The notes: a model not told the origin generated them from the sequence alone. A stretch of DNA of 64,000 bases from Neckera pumila (GCA_963969595.1 OZ018418.1:7817001-7881000); one strand, 5' to 3'. Counted from the first letter of the stretch, positions 10,750-23,399 are shown. Made by a program: numbers and translations.

Positions 10750-12835
10750 ATGAAGCATGGTATTAAGGTTGGGTACTAATTACCTTGTATTCTTCTATTG
10801 ATTTCTACTACCGTAATTCTCGACAAGGTCATAACAATGACTAAACAAACTGCAGAGTTATCTAAATCTCAGCGAAGTCCGTCAGTATAACAGCAACTTC
10901 ACCCTAATTTTAATGCCAATGTTTTAAAGCATGACATTGCAAGCCCCAAAAGGAAATGAGGATTGCATTTATAAACTTACGCATTGTTCCAATCTGCTTG
11001 CTTTCCTGTACATTCACATGAACCCCTGCCATTGTATTGTCCGCTTGCACGAGTCCAAAATGTAGTAGAACTATAAAAAAAGCGCTTGATGCCAAAAAAA
11101 CATCATATGATCCACTTAGTACAATAGAATGTTTAGACTTGTTTCGGACAACATGCCAAGTGGATGAGATGATTGACATCAAAACTTAATTTCCAAGATG
11201 GACTATTGTACTGCGTCCCAGGCATTCAAGTGTGATCACATTTAGGAAAAAACTACAATTTCTATCTTAAAGGACAATATAGTCAGGCCAAATCAAAATG
11301 TCACAATACTACAAAATTCAGAACTTGCCTATCAAGTACAAAACAAGCATGTCTTACTACATGAATTGAGAACTTTAGAACATTTAATGTAAACGAAGAA
11401 AGCCAGAAAGGGCTGCTGGAAGGTGGAAGGATAGGGGTCTAAGTCAACAAACTAACGCCACACACTTCAATAGTTCTACATCTCTAGAAATTAAGCTAGA
11501 ATGGAAATCAAAAACTAAAACAACAAAGGTCAGCGACAAGTACTAAATCAGAGGGAAGGACGTTCACGAAATACTCATTTGCTGAGTCAACCTTGCGCAT
11601 AATCTCGGCCTAGAAACCCTTCATGCACATCCGCCACACCTTGCGCGCCCATTTGCGCTGGAAAAAATTGTAGAAGCCGCCAAAATTGCGAAGCTTGTGC
11701 GCCCGTCTATAGATTGAAGTTGTCGCACCCATCTCTGCCAGCAAAAGCTTCTACCAACTACTTCTCACAAATTTGAACGCCCCTCGCCCATGAAAAACAA
11801 TACATTCCGCACACACAATTTGAACGCTCTGCCAACAAAACTTGCACACGTGCTTTGTGAAACCAAACTGAACACTCTTCACGATGGAAAGCATTGACTG
11901 TAGGAGAATATGAACTCGAAGAATGAAAACACAAAAAAGAGCGTAAGGCTCGTCAAGCTACACACAAGATCGGGTGAAGACGGACAACGTTGGACATCAT
12001 AGGAAATGAGGAAGGGAAACCCAGCTCTTTCCTCCCTGTCAACGTCGCACTGTCAGTGGAAAAAGCGGCGGAGGAAATGACTGCCAGCCCTCATCATCAT
12101 TACTGACATGATGAGGGGTACTGATTAGAAGTCTATGGATTTTGATCACTCATGAGTGAAAATTAAGTCATAAGTGAATATAAACTTACCATAAGTGAAA
12201 ATGAATTTACCATTAACTTACCATTAACTTATCATAAGTGAAAATTAAGTTACTCTCTTTTCCATTCATAGTCATAATCATAGTTATTTGCATGTCTTGA
12301 ACTCCACTATTAGTTATAAGCCTCAAATATCAAAGTCTGAATGCCAAAAAAGTAAAATGATCTCTTAAATGAACATTTTTACATGCCTCCAAATTGAAAT
12401 TATTTTTTTAAGCACTGCAAATTGATCTTGTTCTAATACTATAACTCTAGGAGCGACAATGAAAACGGATTTAAAAATACTAGATTACTAAAATCACAAG
12501 ATGCTTTCATCATATCAAAAGAAAAAAAATTTGAGACACCTTCCTCAATTTATTTGTTGCTATTAATTGGGAATTGAAGTAGCAAAGCATGTGCATTCCA
12601 ACATCAAGATAAAATTTGTTATTCTTGCTACCGGTTCTAAATCTTGCATTTTTTGGATCTATTGTAGTCTTCTATTGCATCCCAAATCAATGAAAAATTT
12701 CTTCCGCTTCCAATTTTGAATTTTACATTTCTTAGGCCTTATTGAAGCAAAGTGCTTGCATCCGAATTGAATTGGCAAAGGGACAGCAGAGGATTTATAC
12801 CAAAACACCAAAGTGGAAGGCAATATTGACGTTCT
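10750..12835. other. Stretch without a supported gene
   Basis: Open frames here are short and compositionally random. A local repetition of ACTTACCATAAGTGAAAATG-like text lies at about 12165-12250. The 11600-12100 part is less AT-rich than its surroundings but shows no recognisable domain. Confidence 0.5.
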
Positions 12836-13470
12836 AAGAATTTGACTTAAATTAAACAAGAATACTTCAAATACTATACGTTGATATGGAAAAAAAAACT
12901 GTAGAAGTTGCAAATACTCCGCTCATGTAAATAAGATTCATAAGCAGAAAAAGTCCATGCTATTTTTCACAAAATTGAGCATGCAACTAATAAATGGAAC
13001 CCCCATTTTGCAGTTCAAAGAAACCTCATTCCATAAGTCCTACTCAAAATAGTACACATTGTTATGGAATAAAAAATGTAGAAGTTGCAAATACTCCGCT
13101 CATGAAGTTAAGATTCATGAGCGGAAAAAGTTCATGCCGCTTTTTCCAAAATTGAACACATAACTACAAAATGGGATCTGTGTCTTGCGATTCAAAGAAA
13201 CCTCATTCTATAAGTTCTACTCAAAATAATACACGTTGGTATGGAAAAGAAATGTAGAAGTTGTAAATACTCCGCTCATGAAGTTAAGATTCATAAGCAA
13301 AAAAATTCTATGCTACTTTTCCCAAAATTGACCACATAACTAAAAAATGGGACCTTCGTCCTACAGTTCAAAAAAAACTCATTTCATAAGTCCTACTCAA
13401 AATAGTACACATTGGTAGGGGAAAAAAATGTAGAAGTTGTAACTTAGTTTATATTAATTGATTCATGAAT
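12836..13470 (+). repeat. Tandem array 1 of a ~176 bp repeat
   Basis: The block GTAGAAGTTG-CAAATACTCC starts at 12901, 13078, 13254 and 13430, giving periods of 177, 176 and 176 bp. A partial unit precedes 12901. Each unit contains CCGCTCATGAA...TTCATGAGCGG, which in the second unit (13096-13124) is a perfect inverted repeat of 11 bp arms around 7 bp. Units differ by roughly 10-20 percent by eye. The opposite-strand partner array is at 14280-15215. Confidence 0.85.
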
Positions 13471-13763
13471 TGAAAATTTAAAAATGTCAGTCATTCTGTA
13501 ATTCATAATTTGTTTTCTATTATTCAGCATATAAGCACAAGAGAGTGAGGGGCTGAGCCGGGTTTATTCTTTGGAGAATTGTCTTCATTGTCAAAAATCT
13601 AAAAAATGAAGCTCAAAGAATAGAATACTAAATATTCCTACGAATTGTTGACTTGTACAATCATTAACTAGTTGTCCATACCTACAAAATGATTGCAATA
13701 CATTAAACTGTAGAATAGGTTATTTTAGGGTTTAATTATTTGTGATATTTTGTCCGCTTCACA

Positions 13764-13904
13764 CACTAGTAGAATACATAGGACTTTTGACAATGATAAT
13801 TCTTTTATTTGGTCATCTTGTCTTGGTCACTATTTTGTTGATTTCAACAAAAATCTGACCAAATCAACAGAAATCTATCAAAAATCCTACGTTTTCTACT
13901 AGTG
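13764..13904. mobile_element. Foldback MITE with CACTAGTAGAA ends
   Basis: CACTAGTAGAA at 13764 is mirrored by TTCTACTAGTG ending at 13904. The arms continue inward: ACATAGGACTTTTGA against TCAAAAATCCTACGT, and ATTTGGTCA against TGACCAAAT. The ends match the CACTA (En/Spm) style, but no clear 3 bp target duplication is seen. It lies in the spacer between the two mirrored tandem arrays. Confidence 0.6.
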
Positions 13905-14279
13905 TGTACACCATTGCCAATTGATTTGATTTTCTTTATTGAAATGTAATTATGCCTAAGATATATAATAATGGTAAAGAATATAGGATACCAATGGTGT
14001 TCCTTGTATTGTTATACCAATCATTACATTTTATGAATCTATACTATCCATTTCCTTGAAAGTAATATGGATGCAAAACAAAACAAGTTTTACATTATTT
14101 CTTTTTATTCATGTGTACTACTATTAGTATGACTCATAGAAGAGAGATCACTAAACTAAGTGCACGACCAGGGACATTATTTAAATGGGTTACATGATAA
14201 AATTTAAAGAAAGTCCCATGGATATTAATTATTAAACCACTCATAAATCTAAAATTCATGAGCATAGTAATTGAAAGGT

Positions 14280-15215
14280 TGGAATGCTGGTTTTTCACAA
14301 CGACGCCTAATTTTTTGCTGTGACTTATAGAATGAGCACTCTTTGACTTGTAATTGGAACAAATTGATCTCCTAGGTTACGTGGTCAATTTTGGAAAAAC
14401 TAGCATGGACAGCTTCCATTCATGAATCTTAACTTCATGAGCGGAGTATTTACAACTTATATATGTTTATTCATATAACAATGTTTACTATTTTGAACAA
14501 GACTTATGGAATGAGTTTTCTTTGAACCACAGGACCAAGGTCCCATTTCTTAATTATGTGGTCAATTTTTGAAAAAGTAGCATGGACTATTTCCGCTCAT
14601 GAATTATAACTTCATGAGCGGAGTATTTAGAACTTCTACATTTTTTTTCCATACCAACATGTACTATTTTGAGTAGGACTTACGGAATGAAATTTCTTTG
14701 AACCGCATGACCCGGGTCCCATTTCATAGTGATGTGGTCTATTTTTTTAAAAGTAGCATGGAATTTTTCCGCATATGAATCATAACTTCATAAGCAGAGT
14801 ATTTACAATTTCTACATGTTTTTTTTTCATAAAAATGTGTACTATTTTGAAAAGGACTTATAGAATGACTAATTCAAACCTCAGGACAAGGTTCCCATTT
14901 TTTAGTTATGTGGTCCATTTTGGAAAAAGTAGCATGGATTGTTTTTGCTTATGAATCTTAACTTTATGAGCGGAGTATTTACAACTTCTACATTTTTTTT
15001 TTCATAATAACTTGTATCAGTTTGAGTAGGACTTATAGAATGAGTTTTCTTTAAACCACAGGACAAGGTTCTCATTTCTTAGTTACATGGTCCATTTTGG
15101 AAAAAGTAGCATGGACTTTTTCCACTCATGAATCTTAACTTCATGAGCAAAGTATTTACTACTTCTACATTTTTTTTCCATACCAACATTTAATAGATGG
15201 AGTATGATTTATAGA
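14280..15215 (-). repeat. Tandem array 2 of the ~176 bp repeat, inverted relative to array 1
   Basis: Five units contain TTCATGAGCGGAGTATTTAC (or close variants), with GAGTATTTA near 14445, 14621, 14798, 14974 and 15151: a period of about 176 bp. They are the reverse complement of array 1 units. Together with array 1 they form a ~2.3 kb inverted arrangement around an ~800 bp spacer. Confidence 0.85.
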
Positions 15216-16619
15216 TTTGGGTCAATGACATCTAGTACTTTATGGCCATGTCTTCTTTCTAGGTTACGTGGTGAATTTCTAGAAAAAGTTGCAAAAGAAC
15301 TAGCATAAGTTCTTAATGCATGAATGTATGGAATTCTTAGTCGGACTTTTATTATTTTACAAGTATTTTTGTAGGATATTTGGTCTACAAACTATGCAGT
15401 GTATTTTAAATTAAATAAAGGTCTCCTCTGTTATGAATTTAATTGCCACACATTTCTGTAGTATAGAATTTTTTTTGTATAAAATTACAAGTACAGATGA
15501 AGTCTATAATCAAGAAGTTGGCAATTTTGGTGCTAACTAGAGATCATAGTGATTTGTTTTAAAGTTTGCCTTTTTTAAGAATAATATCTTGAATGTCCGT
15601 AATATTAGATATGAATGTTCCAAATCAAATGAATGGGTTGTGTATTAAATAACAATTATGTACAATCATCATAATCAAATAACAATGTAAATGTATACCA
15701 CGTACAATCAACTATAAAATGAAGATGAAAGATTGCATGACCTACAATGTTTTCAGGAATGACATAATGACATGTTCAACCACCCATGAGCAGTCAAAGT
15801 GCATTGATTTCAAAGGATAAACTCATATTCAAATATTAGAAGTACATTCAAATGGTTTTGTATGTTCTTTGTTGACTTTCATGATTGTAAATCAAAAGTC
15901 TTTCATTCAAAAAAAATTTGTAAAGGATTATAAAGTGTGTGATTGTTTAATGCGTAAAGTCCCATATATAACCATTGGATCTTTACTATAGCAATAAAAG
16001 AAGCTTATTAACTTAAAATTTTAGCTATAATTATAGATTTAATTTTTTTTGGTGCTCAAATGAAAAGGAATTTTTTTGCAAAAAGAAAAAATGAACAACA
16101 GCTTAGCCACAGGTGGCCTGAAGCTATTTTGAATTTGAATTAAAAGTTTCTATATTATAAGTTTTGAGAGGATACAACAAGTGAAAAATGTTGCAAGCAC
16201 TGAACTTCAAGTTTAGTCTATGCTATAGATTAAATCTATAAACCATAAACCATAAACTGTATATAACCCCTAAACTGTGACAGATCTCAAAAACCTTTAA
16301 GCATGAATCTAGAAACCTTGAACGAAAAGTTCTGAAATTGATAATCCTAAAATTGTCTATCTAAAATCAAAGACTCTAGAATTGACAATCCTAAACCATG
16401 AACTATACTCCTTCAATTGAAACCAAGAACCATGACCCTGGAATTTTTTAATCCTAAGCCCGAGCATTATTAGTCATGAACCATAGCCCCCTAAACCCTA
16501 AACCCAAGAACCAGGACTCTACACCCGTTAAGCTTCAATTGTACAAGTGTATACTTTGCATCCTATAACCACATATAGTTGGCCTTATAACCGTGGACCC
16601 CAAACCTTAAGAGTTCAGT
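15216..16619. other. AT-rich non-coding stretch with telomere-like text
   Basis: No gene is seen. Text at 16230-16510 is rich in AACCATAAACC / CCTAAACC variants, with a short telomere-like core (CCCCTAAACCCTAAACCC) at 16488-16505. This is probably chance or a degenerate interstitial telomeric sequence. Confidence 0.4.
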
Positions 16620-17100
16620 CATTGAAATATAATGTTTGATCATCAAGGTGTTAAAACTGTGAAAATCTATGAATTCTCCTTTTGCATGTCAAATCTAAAA
16701 CATTCAAGACCCAAAAAATATGAGGTTGAAGGGCCTAATAAACATAACTCCAATCATTTTATGACTTCTCAAAATCTACTCTACAAAGTTTTAAATGAAT
16801 TCCTCATGTGATTTTTTCTCCAAGATCTAGAGTATTTGAGGCTAATTTCCAAGAGTCCTGATTAGTACAAAAAGTCAAGATTGTAGTGGTTACCTTTGTA
16901 CAAAATTTTGAATAGAAAAATCATAATCATTTATTTTCAAAAACAGATTTTGGGGTTAGGATAAGATTTAAAAAAGAATGTTTTAAAAATATTATCTATT
17001 AAAAATAGCAATTTGATAAGGTTTTAATTAACTTCAAAGTTTCTTGGACACCACTTTTGGATGCCTTGCAGTGTTTATTTTTGAGCCTTGTAAAGCCCCA
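16620..17100 (+). repeat. Dispersed repeat, second copy at 62900-63340
   Basis: Both copies share the ordered blocks TTTTGCATRTCAAATCTAAA, AAAATATGAG, TGACTTCTCAAAA, TACAAAAAGTCAA and AAATCAWAATCATT. They are in the same orientation. No coding capacity or clear ends were found. Confidence 0.55.
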
Positions 17101-17299
17101 ATCCCTCAAAATAAATGGGTTGCAGCAAGCCTATAGGAAAAGTTTGAAGAAAAATTAGACGACAATGCCAAATTGTTCCAATTTTTTTTTAATTTTGGAT
17201 GAAAATGCCCTATATAAATGAAATTCATCCAAATATGTGGATGAAAAGATAACTCTATCCAAAATTTAGATGAATACTAAAATATTTGGCTACATCATT

Positions 17300-18480
17300 T
17301 TCTTGTAAGTTGTCTCTTCAGCACTTCTCCCAAAACCACAAATACTAAATTGGTGCCTTGGGCATTTAGGGGGTCAAGTACAGATGAACTAGCCGCAAGT
17401 GGTTTGGAGATGAGAAAACAAACCCTCGCTCCCCGATTGACAGATTGAATCGACAAGCACCCTAGCTAAAGAGTACATTAAACACTGAGCAGACCAAGGG
17501 ACAGCAATTGAGGGGCCAATAGGTTGGTGTTCAAGTCGTTAGATCGGCTTGAGGTAGAGGGACACAAAGTTACTCGTCCAAGTATTGATCAAGAAGCGTG
17601 TGAAATCCAGGGAAATGAATGTCTTCAAGACTTAATCTACTTTGTTCAAAGCATCATTGATTCCTATGAAACCGTGGAACGATACCATCCTTGAATGCGT
17701 CAAATTTCAGAATGTCAATGAAGATCCGGAATTGCAGTGAAGACTAGAGCTGTGAATTTCCAGTCACAAAGTCAAGAGCCCTACGCCTTCCCTCCTTGTG
17801 GTCGAAGTAGCATGGAATTCAAGAATATAGTCCACTTCCGAAGTGAATAACCGCATGTGCTCCACTTCTTGATTACGGCTCGGCAATCAAGAATGCATCC
17901 AACATTTGAAAACAAGGAATGCTTGGTAATTTCAAACTTCAGGGCGGGAATCCATAGCTGAAGAATTCCAGTCCAGGTGGTTTATAATTCAAAAAGAACC
18001 TCGAGCTTCCCTTTTTCACTTGCACACGTGAACATGCAGGTTGCAGGGATTGGAGCAAGTTGCGGGGATTGGAGTTGATGTCTATCGGTGTTGGCAACGA
18101 GGTTGGAGTAGGGGCACACGATGTTCTGACCGGGTCATTTCTCACGATATAAGTATGCAGCCCTATCAATTACTCTGAAATTTTGAATCTAAATGTTTCA
18201 TCAGTCAAATGCATGCCACAACAATTTGTAAATCTCTTTAAGCACTTATAGATTGAGAGTCCAATTGCGGTGGTTGCTCCTAGCAATAGATTTATTTACA
18301 AAATACTCACCTAGTGAAGGGATCACTATGCAGTGGTGACATGGAGGTTCATTTGGAGACGACAAAAGACACAGCTTGAAGTGCTAGTAGATACGACCAC
18401 CGTGTTGTTGGATGTTAACGAAAATGTCTGGAAATGGTGATATACGATAGAACAATATATGTACATATTGGACCTAATCA
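17300..18480. other. Stretch without a supported gene
   Basis: Moderately less AT-rich sequence with only short open frames on both strands. No recognisable domain was found. Confidence 0.4.
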
Positions 18481-18481
18481 T

Positions 18482-18970
18482 GAAATCCCACGATTGGTGT
18501 CTATAAAGTGTAGTGACTCCCAGTGATCTCTGAATGGAGGAATTCACCAATCTAGAAATTAGAGGATCTTAAAATCATAGTATCGTGGGATCTCACGATC
18601 TTGGTGTCGTGGGATCCTACGACTAACTAGACCAAATTTGGTTCTAGGCCCCATCATGATGATTCTAGGCGCCTACCTCATTAACTTGGGTCTATGTTTC
18701 TCTAGGTTTCGGACGATTAGGAGATCCCACGATCTTTTTCTCTAATGCAAAGATCTCGAGATCTCTGTTACATGGATCCTAGGATGTCCTGGTTGTGGGA
18801 TCCCACAACTGATTGGATACTAGGTTGGGATCTATCTGCGTGATTCAATTAATTTACTTCTTAATTTGCATTTCAATCTCTCCAGGCGTAATTTTGTACA
18901 AGGATCGTGAGATGCCGCAATTACTGAAAAAGGTGTCCCCTTGACCTAAGTGTCATGGGATTCCACGACG
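18482..18970. repeat. Cluster of near-palindromes TYGTGRGATCYCACRA (cluster 2)
   Basis: Near-palindromic occurrences lie at about 18485, 18581 (ATCGTGGGATCTCACGAT), 18603 (GTCGTGGGATCCTACGAC), 18723, 18789 (TTGTGGGATCCCACAA, a perfect 16 bp palindrome) and 18952. Two more weak ones are at 20680-20715. They immediately precede and partly invade the DUF7869-like remnant. Confidence 0.55.
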
Positions 18971-19337
18971 CATTGGACCTTGGTTGTGGACCTTTCTATT
19001 TGGTTCTAGTGGCTTACTCCTCAAAGTACTGGCTACAGCTCAATGCTCTCATCAAGGGCATCATGCAACTGCATGATTGCTTGTGGACTTTAGATGTTGC
19101 TGCTAACCTTGTTGGGGTACTCTTTTCATTTGTCAAGACATGCTGTCCTTAGATCCCTTGACACTATTGTTGATGATTGCGTAGTTATCTTGTATATCGT
19201 ATGGGAAATGTTTCTTTAGTAGTTCAGCTGGAACTAAATACATTGCCGTCAGGTTCCTTGGCCAAGAATGGAGCGCCAACCTCTTAACTAGACTAACTCC
19301 TATTTTTCTTCATGTTATTTGTAGGTTCAACAAATCT

Positions 19338-22300
19338 TTGAAATCTCTTCGCCATAATTCACTAAGAATGGATTCATTCAGTGAGTCTGCTACTGATGCG
19401 ATAGTTCCATATGTAGGTGGAGAGCATGTGGGAAGTGAATCACAGGAGTCCAGCAATGAATCTCCATCGTTTGTGACCGGTGATTGGGTTATGTTGTTTG
19501 TTCTTGGATTTGATGAGGTTGAACCTGGGATTGTTAAGGATGTTCGTCCCCAAGGCCAATGGTTGGGTATGAAGCTACCTATGGAGACCTGAATGTATAT
19601 TCTAATGCAGCCTCATTCCATAAATTTACAGTTCCAAGACTTTATATATAGTCTCCAACACATGAGTTTTAGAACATTGTATGATGTTCAGGGATGTATC
19701 ATGCTATGGAGAATTGCTAACGTTGTAAGAGTGTCGAGGGATCCCCTAATGGATCTCTGTCCTTATATTTGCTAGAGGGCCTAGTTTAGACTTGATGTGC
19801 ATCGGAAAGATGGAGGGGGACTCCTCGTTTTGTCTAGTTGTATCACTTACTAGAAGGCGAAAGATCATTTCCAGGATGAAACACTTGGTGAGGACTTCGT
19901 GGAGGTGACAATCCTCGATGTTTTTGTGGATAACAAAGAAGACATAATGTTGCACGCCAGGTGGCCATTGTTGCAGTGTTGGTTTCCAAGTGGTCATTTG
20001 TTGAAGGAGATAGTGGATCATTTTGCCGCCTATCCAGATATAGACAACCTTCTCGCTTATCTCAGAGGTAGAATGAAAGCACCATAATGCTTTGTAGTCC
20101 ATAAACCTAGTATAAAGCTGAAGCAATCATAGTTTGACCAGAAAATGGCAGATAAAGAGATTTGGAAAGTGAGCTTGGAAAAGTGCTGCAAATGTCAGCA
20201 TTTAAACCACCGATTCACGCTGTTGGTTAGGAAAAAATACTACTTGAAGTCATTTAAGGACCACCTTGAATATGGGATTGTAGTGGGACGGTAGCTTCAC
20301 AAAATGAATGGGGATCGGAAGCAAAAATTCATCACACTATAGGGAATGGAAGTTTGTGGCATGACGTGGTACATAATTCACGGAATCCCAAAGTTGACCT
20401 ACCACAGTTACATTGAGATGTACAACAATGGTATGAATTCGGGGACGCACAAAAATAAAGGAACTAAATGACCAAGGACTTGGACTGTTCAAGTTACGGG
20501 GACAATGAAAGCCATTATTGACAAGAACTCTGATCAAATGCCCCACCAAATGCGCGGTGTTGGTAATGGACAAGTGGACACTTTTAAATTTATGCCTTTG
20601 AATAGAAATTAGAAACAAGTCAAAGCAAATGCCAACAGGGTAACCTCCTTGTATATTATTAATGCAATTAGTAATTGTGAGATCTCTCAACTGGATCAAC
20701 AATCATGAGATGTCACAATCTTTCTTCTGGAGTATTGTTTGTCATTTGCATTCGTTGGCTCTTTTGCTCGTACTGTTTCTGAAGCTTAGTCATTTTGTTT
20801 TTCCATTTGAATGCCCACTACGGTCTGCCACCCATTAGCCAATTGACCCATAGTAGGATTAAAAAGGACCACTTCAACAACGTCCACATTAAGCCAATTG
20901 GGAATTTGTTTGCAAAATGTACCTTGTGCAATTACCTCACACAATATATCCTAAAGTCCCTGAAAGGAAGCCCACAGTACGTGGAGTTTGTGAATCAGAG
21001 GATTCATCATCTGAGTCACCAAGCGTCTTGCCGTTGTCTATATGCGTCTTGGCGTGAGGAATCCAAACAAGATCCACGGAGAATTTTATGTATAATTCAC
21101 AACAAGATGGATACGGCAAAGACGGCTCTTCCTAGAATGCAAGTGACAACAAAGGCCACGGCGGGTTTGGGGCAGCTTCTCATGAGCATTACAGGAATGA
21201 TAGCTCATGGTCATGCTGATAGTGCGTATGCCCATTATGCTCCATCATGTTGACCGGCAGACTCCAACTTCACCATTTTGTCTTTAGCAAGGTCATTTCG
21301 TTGATTGGAGGGTCCATCAATTTGAGAGGCAAGTGACCTCTTTCCATACCCATCGATGAACCCAGTGTTTGAGGCACTACTGAGAGGAAGGTCTAGATGT
21401 ATGGATAGTCTGAACTAGAAGCTCAGGTTGGAAGTACTTCCCTTCCAAAAATGTTATATCTTCAACTCAACAATTCTGCTAAGGATAACAAGAATAAATA
21501 CCTAATGGCGTTCTTGTCGTTGCTCACTGCATGAGGTGTCTTCAAGGAAATTCAAGTCGGGTTTCTACTAGTCAAGTATACTCACGAGGACATCGATGCC
21601 TATTTCAGCCACCTTTTCAAGGCGTTGAAGACCAAGAACACTTTCGTCGTCGCTGACCTCATGAAAGCCTTCATGCAATCCTAGGAATTGTCATTTCTAT
21701 CGGAGTTTATACAAGAAGTGGGGGATTTCAAGGCGTTTGTGGAGGGTTACCAGACTAATGGCTCAGAAAGATTAATTGGATTGAAAGAGATGCATCTGTT
21801 CAAGTTCTATATGGACACTAATGGGGTCCCCAGTCATGAATTACAAGAAGTCAGCAGTTGATTCAAAGTGGCTTCCATCTAATAAACCTTATCAACGCAT
21901 TTGGAGGAGAGATCAAAATGGTCGGCCCAGGCTCCCTCATGGCTATCCGAAGCCTATTCCATTTAAGCCTATATGGGGCAGCAAGGTTTCCGTCGCAGAT
22001 GGAAATCAAGAAAAAGCAAGGGAAATGGCACGGAAAGCTACCGTGAACAAAGGTTATATTTTGGTAGGAGTCAAGAAGTACATTCAGTACTGGCAAAATG
22101 GAATGTCAAAATGCGAGGGATTTGCAGCTGCATTTGGTCCATACGTGGAATACTGGAAGTGTGTACTGGATGAGCTGAAGGAGCCACTACCTAAGTGTCC
22201 TCCGAAGTTGGTGGAAGGCTTCTAACCACAATATGATTGGAGGGTGGTGCAAAATAGAGTCCCTTGCCCAGGATCGATGACCCATCCCATGGATGTGATT

Positions 22301-22669
22301 CCGGAGGAAGAAGAGGAGCTTGAACCTTATTGCAGCCCACAAATGAAGAAAAAGCTTCAATCCGTGTCTGGACATACAACTGAGCTCATGGGTACTTCTC
22401 AGGCCGGAAGTCCCAGAAACATGTGCTGATTGGCAAGAAAGAGCATTGTCTACCATATAAAAGAAAGAACATTGTCTACCATATGTAGACTAGAAAAAGA
22501 TGCGAGTAACAAGAAGTTCTTGCTTCAGTATTGGCAACTGGATAACTCCAAAAGTACGCTGGAGTTGAAGTACCGGAATTACTGGTACGGTAAATGGATT
22601 GTTGAAGATTCAGCCCCTACCTGGGTTGACACAGCTTCTACAGTATATGCAAATTGGTCGAAATGTTGA
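19338..22669 (+). pseudogene. DUF7869-like transposon protein, decayed
   Basis: A series of plus-strand frames reads as one large protein. Order: an N-terminal part (SFVTGDWVMLFVLGF, to 19592); a Cys-bearing part with CCKCQHLNHRFTLLVRKK at about 20190 and a middle reading VTGTMKAIIDKNSDQMPHQ; 20795-21253 with FAKCTLCNYL, IIHNKMDTAKTALPRM and MIAHGHADSAYAHY; about 21440-21830 with MLYLQLNNSAKDNKNKY and VGFLLVKYTHEDIDAYFSHL; then 21821-22669, one frame with two stops, ending FLLQYWQLDNSKSTLELKY...VYANWSKC. The THEDID block is characteristic of DUF7869-type proteins in plant and protist mobile elements. The D of HNKMD, an expected D at LQL(D/N)N (here Asn) and the E/D of THEDID could form an RNase H-like acidic set; that is inference. 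Breaks include TGA for Arg in LLTA*GVF, TAG in MQS*ELSF and a one-base insertion near 21830. Confidence 0.6.
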
Positions 22670-22706
22670 AGAAGGGTTTGATATGTCCAAAAAAACGGTC
22701 CTAATA

Positions 22707-23232
22707 TTCCCACCGTCCCAAAATGATCTTCTTGTTGGCCTTAATTTTTGGTTGATCTATATGGTTTTTCCGCTATATTTTGAGATGTTGGAAATTGGAA
22801 AGATTTGGTCATTGATTGCTACTTGGGACCAGCCAAATAACTCCTAAAATTCCTTCTAAATTTTCCATTCCGATTTTTTAAAACAAAACTTTGAAAAAGC
22901 ACTAGAAGAGAAAGGGATGTTTTAAGTAGTGTCCTAGACATCACATCTTTTTAAGTAACGTCATTTAAGTAAGTTCTTAAGTAAAATTTTACTAAAAAGA
23001 CAATCTTTTTAGTAAAATTTTATTTAAAATTTTACTTAAAGACGTTACTTAAGAGACATGATGTCTAAGACACTACTTAAAACACCCCTTTCTCTTGTAG
23101 GGAAGGGATCTCAAATTCAAAGTTTATAGAATGCTGGACTATGTATAGAACAAAATTGGTTTTTAAATGTTATTTTTAGCCTTAATTCAAAACAATGTGT
23201 CCAAAAAGAAGATCACTTTGGGACGGAGTGAG
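22707..23232. mobile_element. Stowaway-like (Tc1/mariner) element
   Basis: The left end TTCCCACCGTCCCAAAATGA mirrors the right end, whose reverse complement is CTCACTCCGTCCCAAAGTGA, and both continue with TCTTCTT. Both sides are flanked by TA (22705-22706 and 23233-23234). The CTCCGTCCC motif and the TA target site fit plant Stowaway MITEs. Without the nested CACTA-ended MITE (22900-23102) the element is about 320 bp. A partial paralogue follows at 23400-23545. Confidence 0.7.
22900..23102. mobile_element. CACTA-ended MITE nested in the Stowaway-like element
   Basis: CACTAGAAGAGAAAGGGATG at the left is mirrored at the right by CACCCCTTTCTCTTGTAGGG, where the outermost TAGTG is changed to TAGGG. 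Nearly the whole 203 bp folds back on itself through ACTTAAAA-type arms around a centre near 23010. It is flanked by AAG on both sides (22897-22899 and 23103-23105), a 3 bp duplication as expected for CACTA elements. Confidence 0.8.
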
Positions 23233-23399
23233 TATACCTTAAAAAATCAAAGTTCAAGTTTTTGGAAAACATTTATTTCTCAAATCCATTGTTAGAACTT
23301 GCTGCAAATATCCAATCATTTGCATAAATTGATATATATATATACATATGCAAGTGGTTATATTATATACCGAATCATCACTATAGTAAGTAAGCAAGA

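Noticed and set aside
10910..11182. Minus-strand 90-codon frame with a hydrophobic segment, resembling a small membrane protein
   Set aside because: No start context, no neighbouring exon and no recognisable family. AT-rich DNA readily gives hydrophobic runs.
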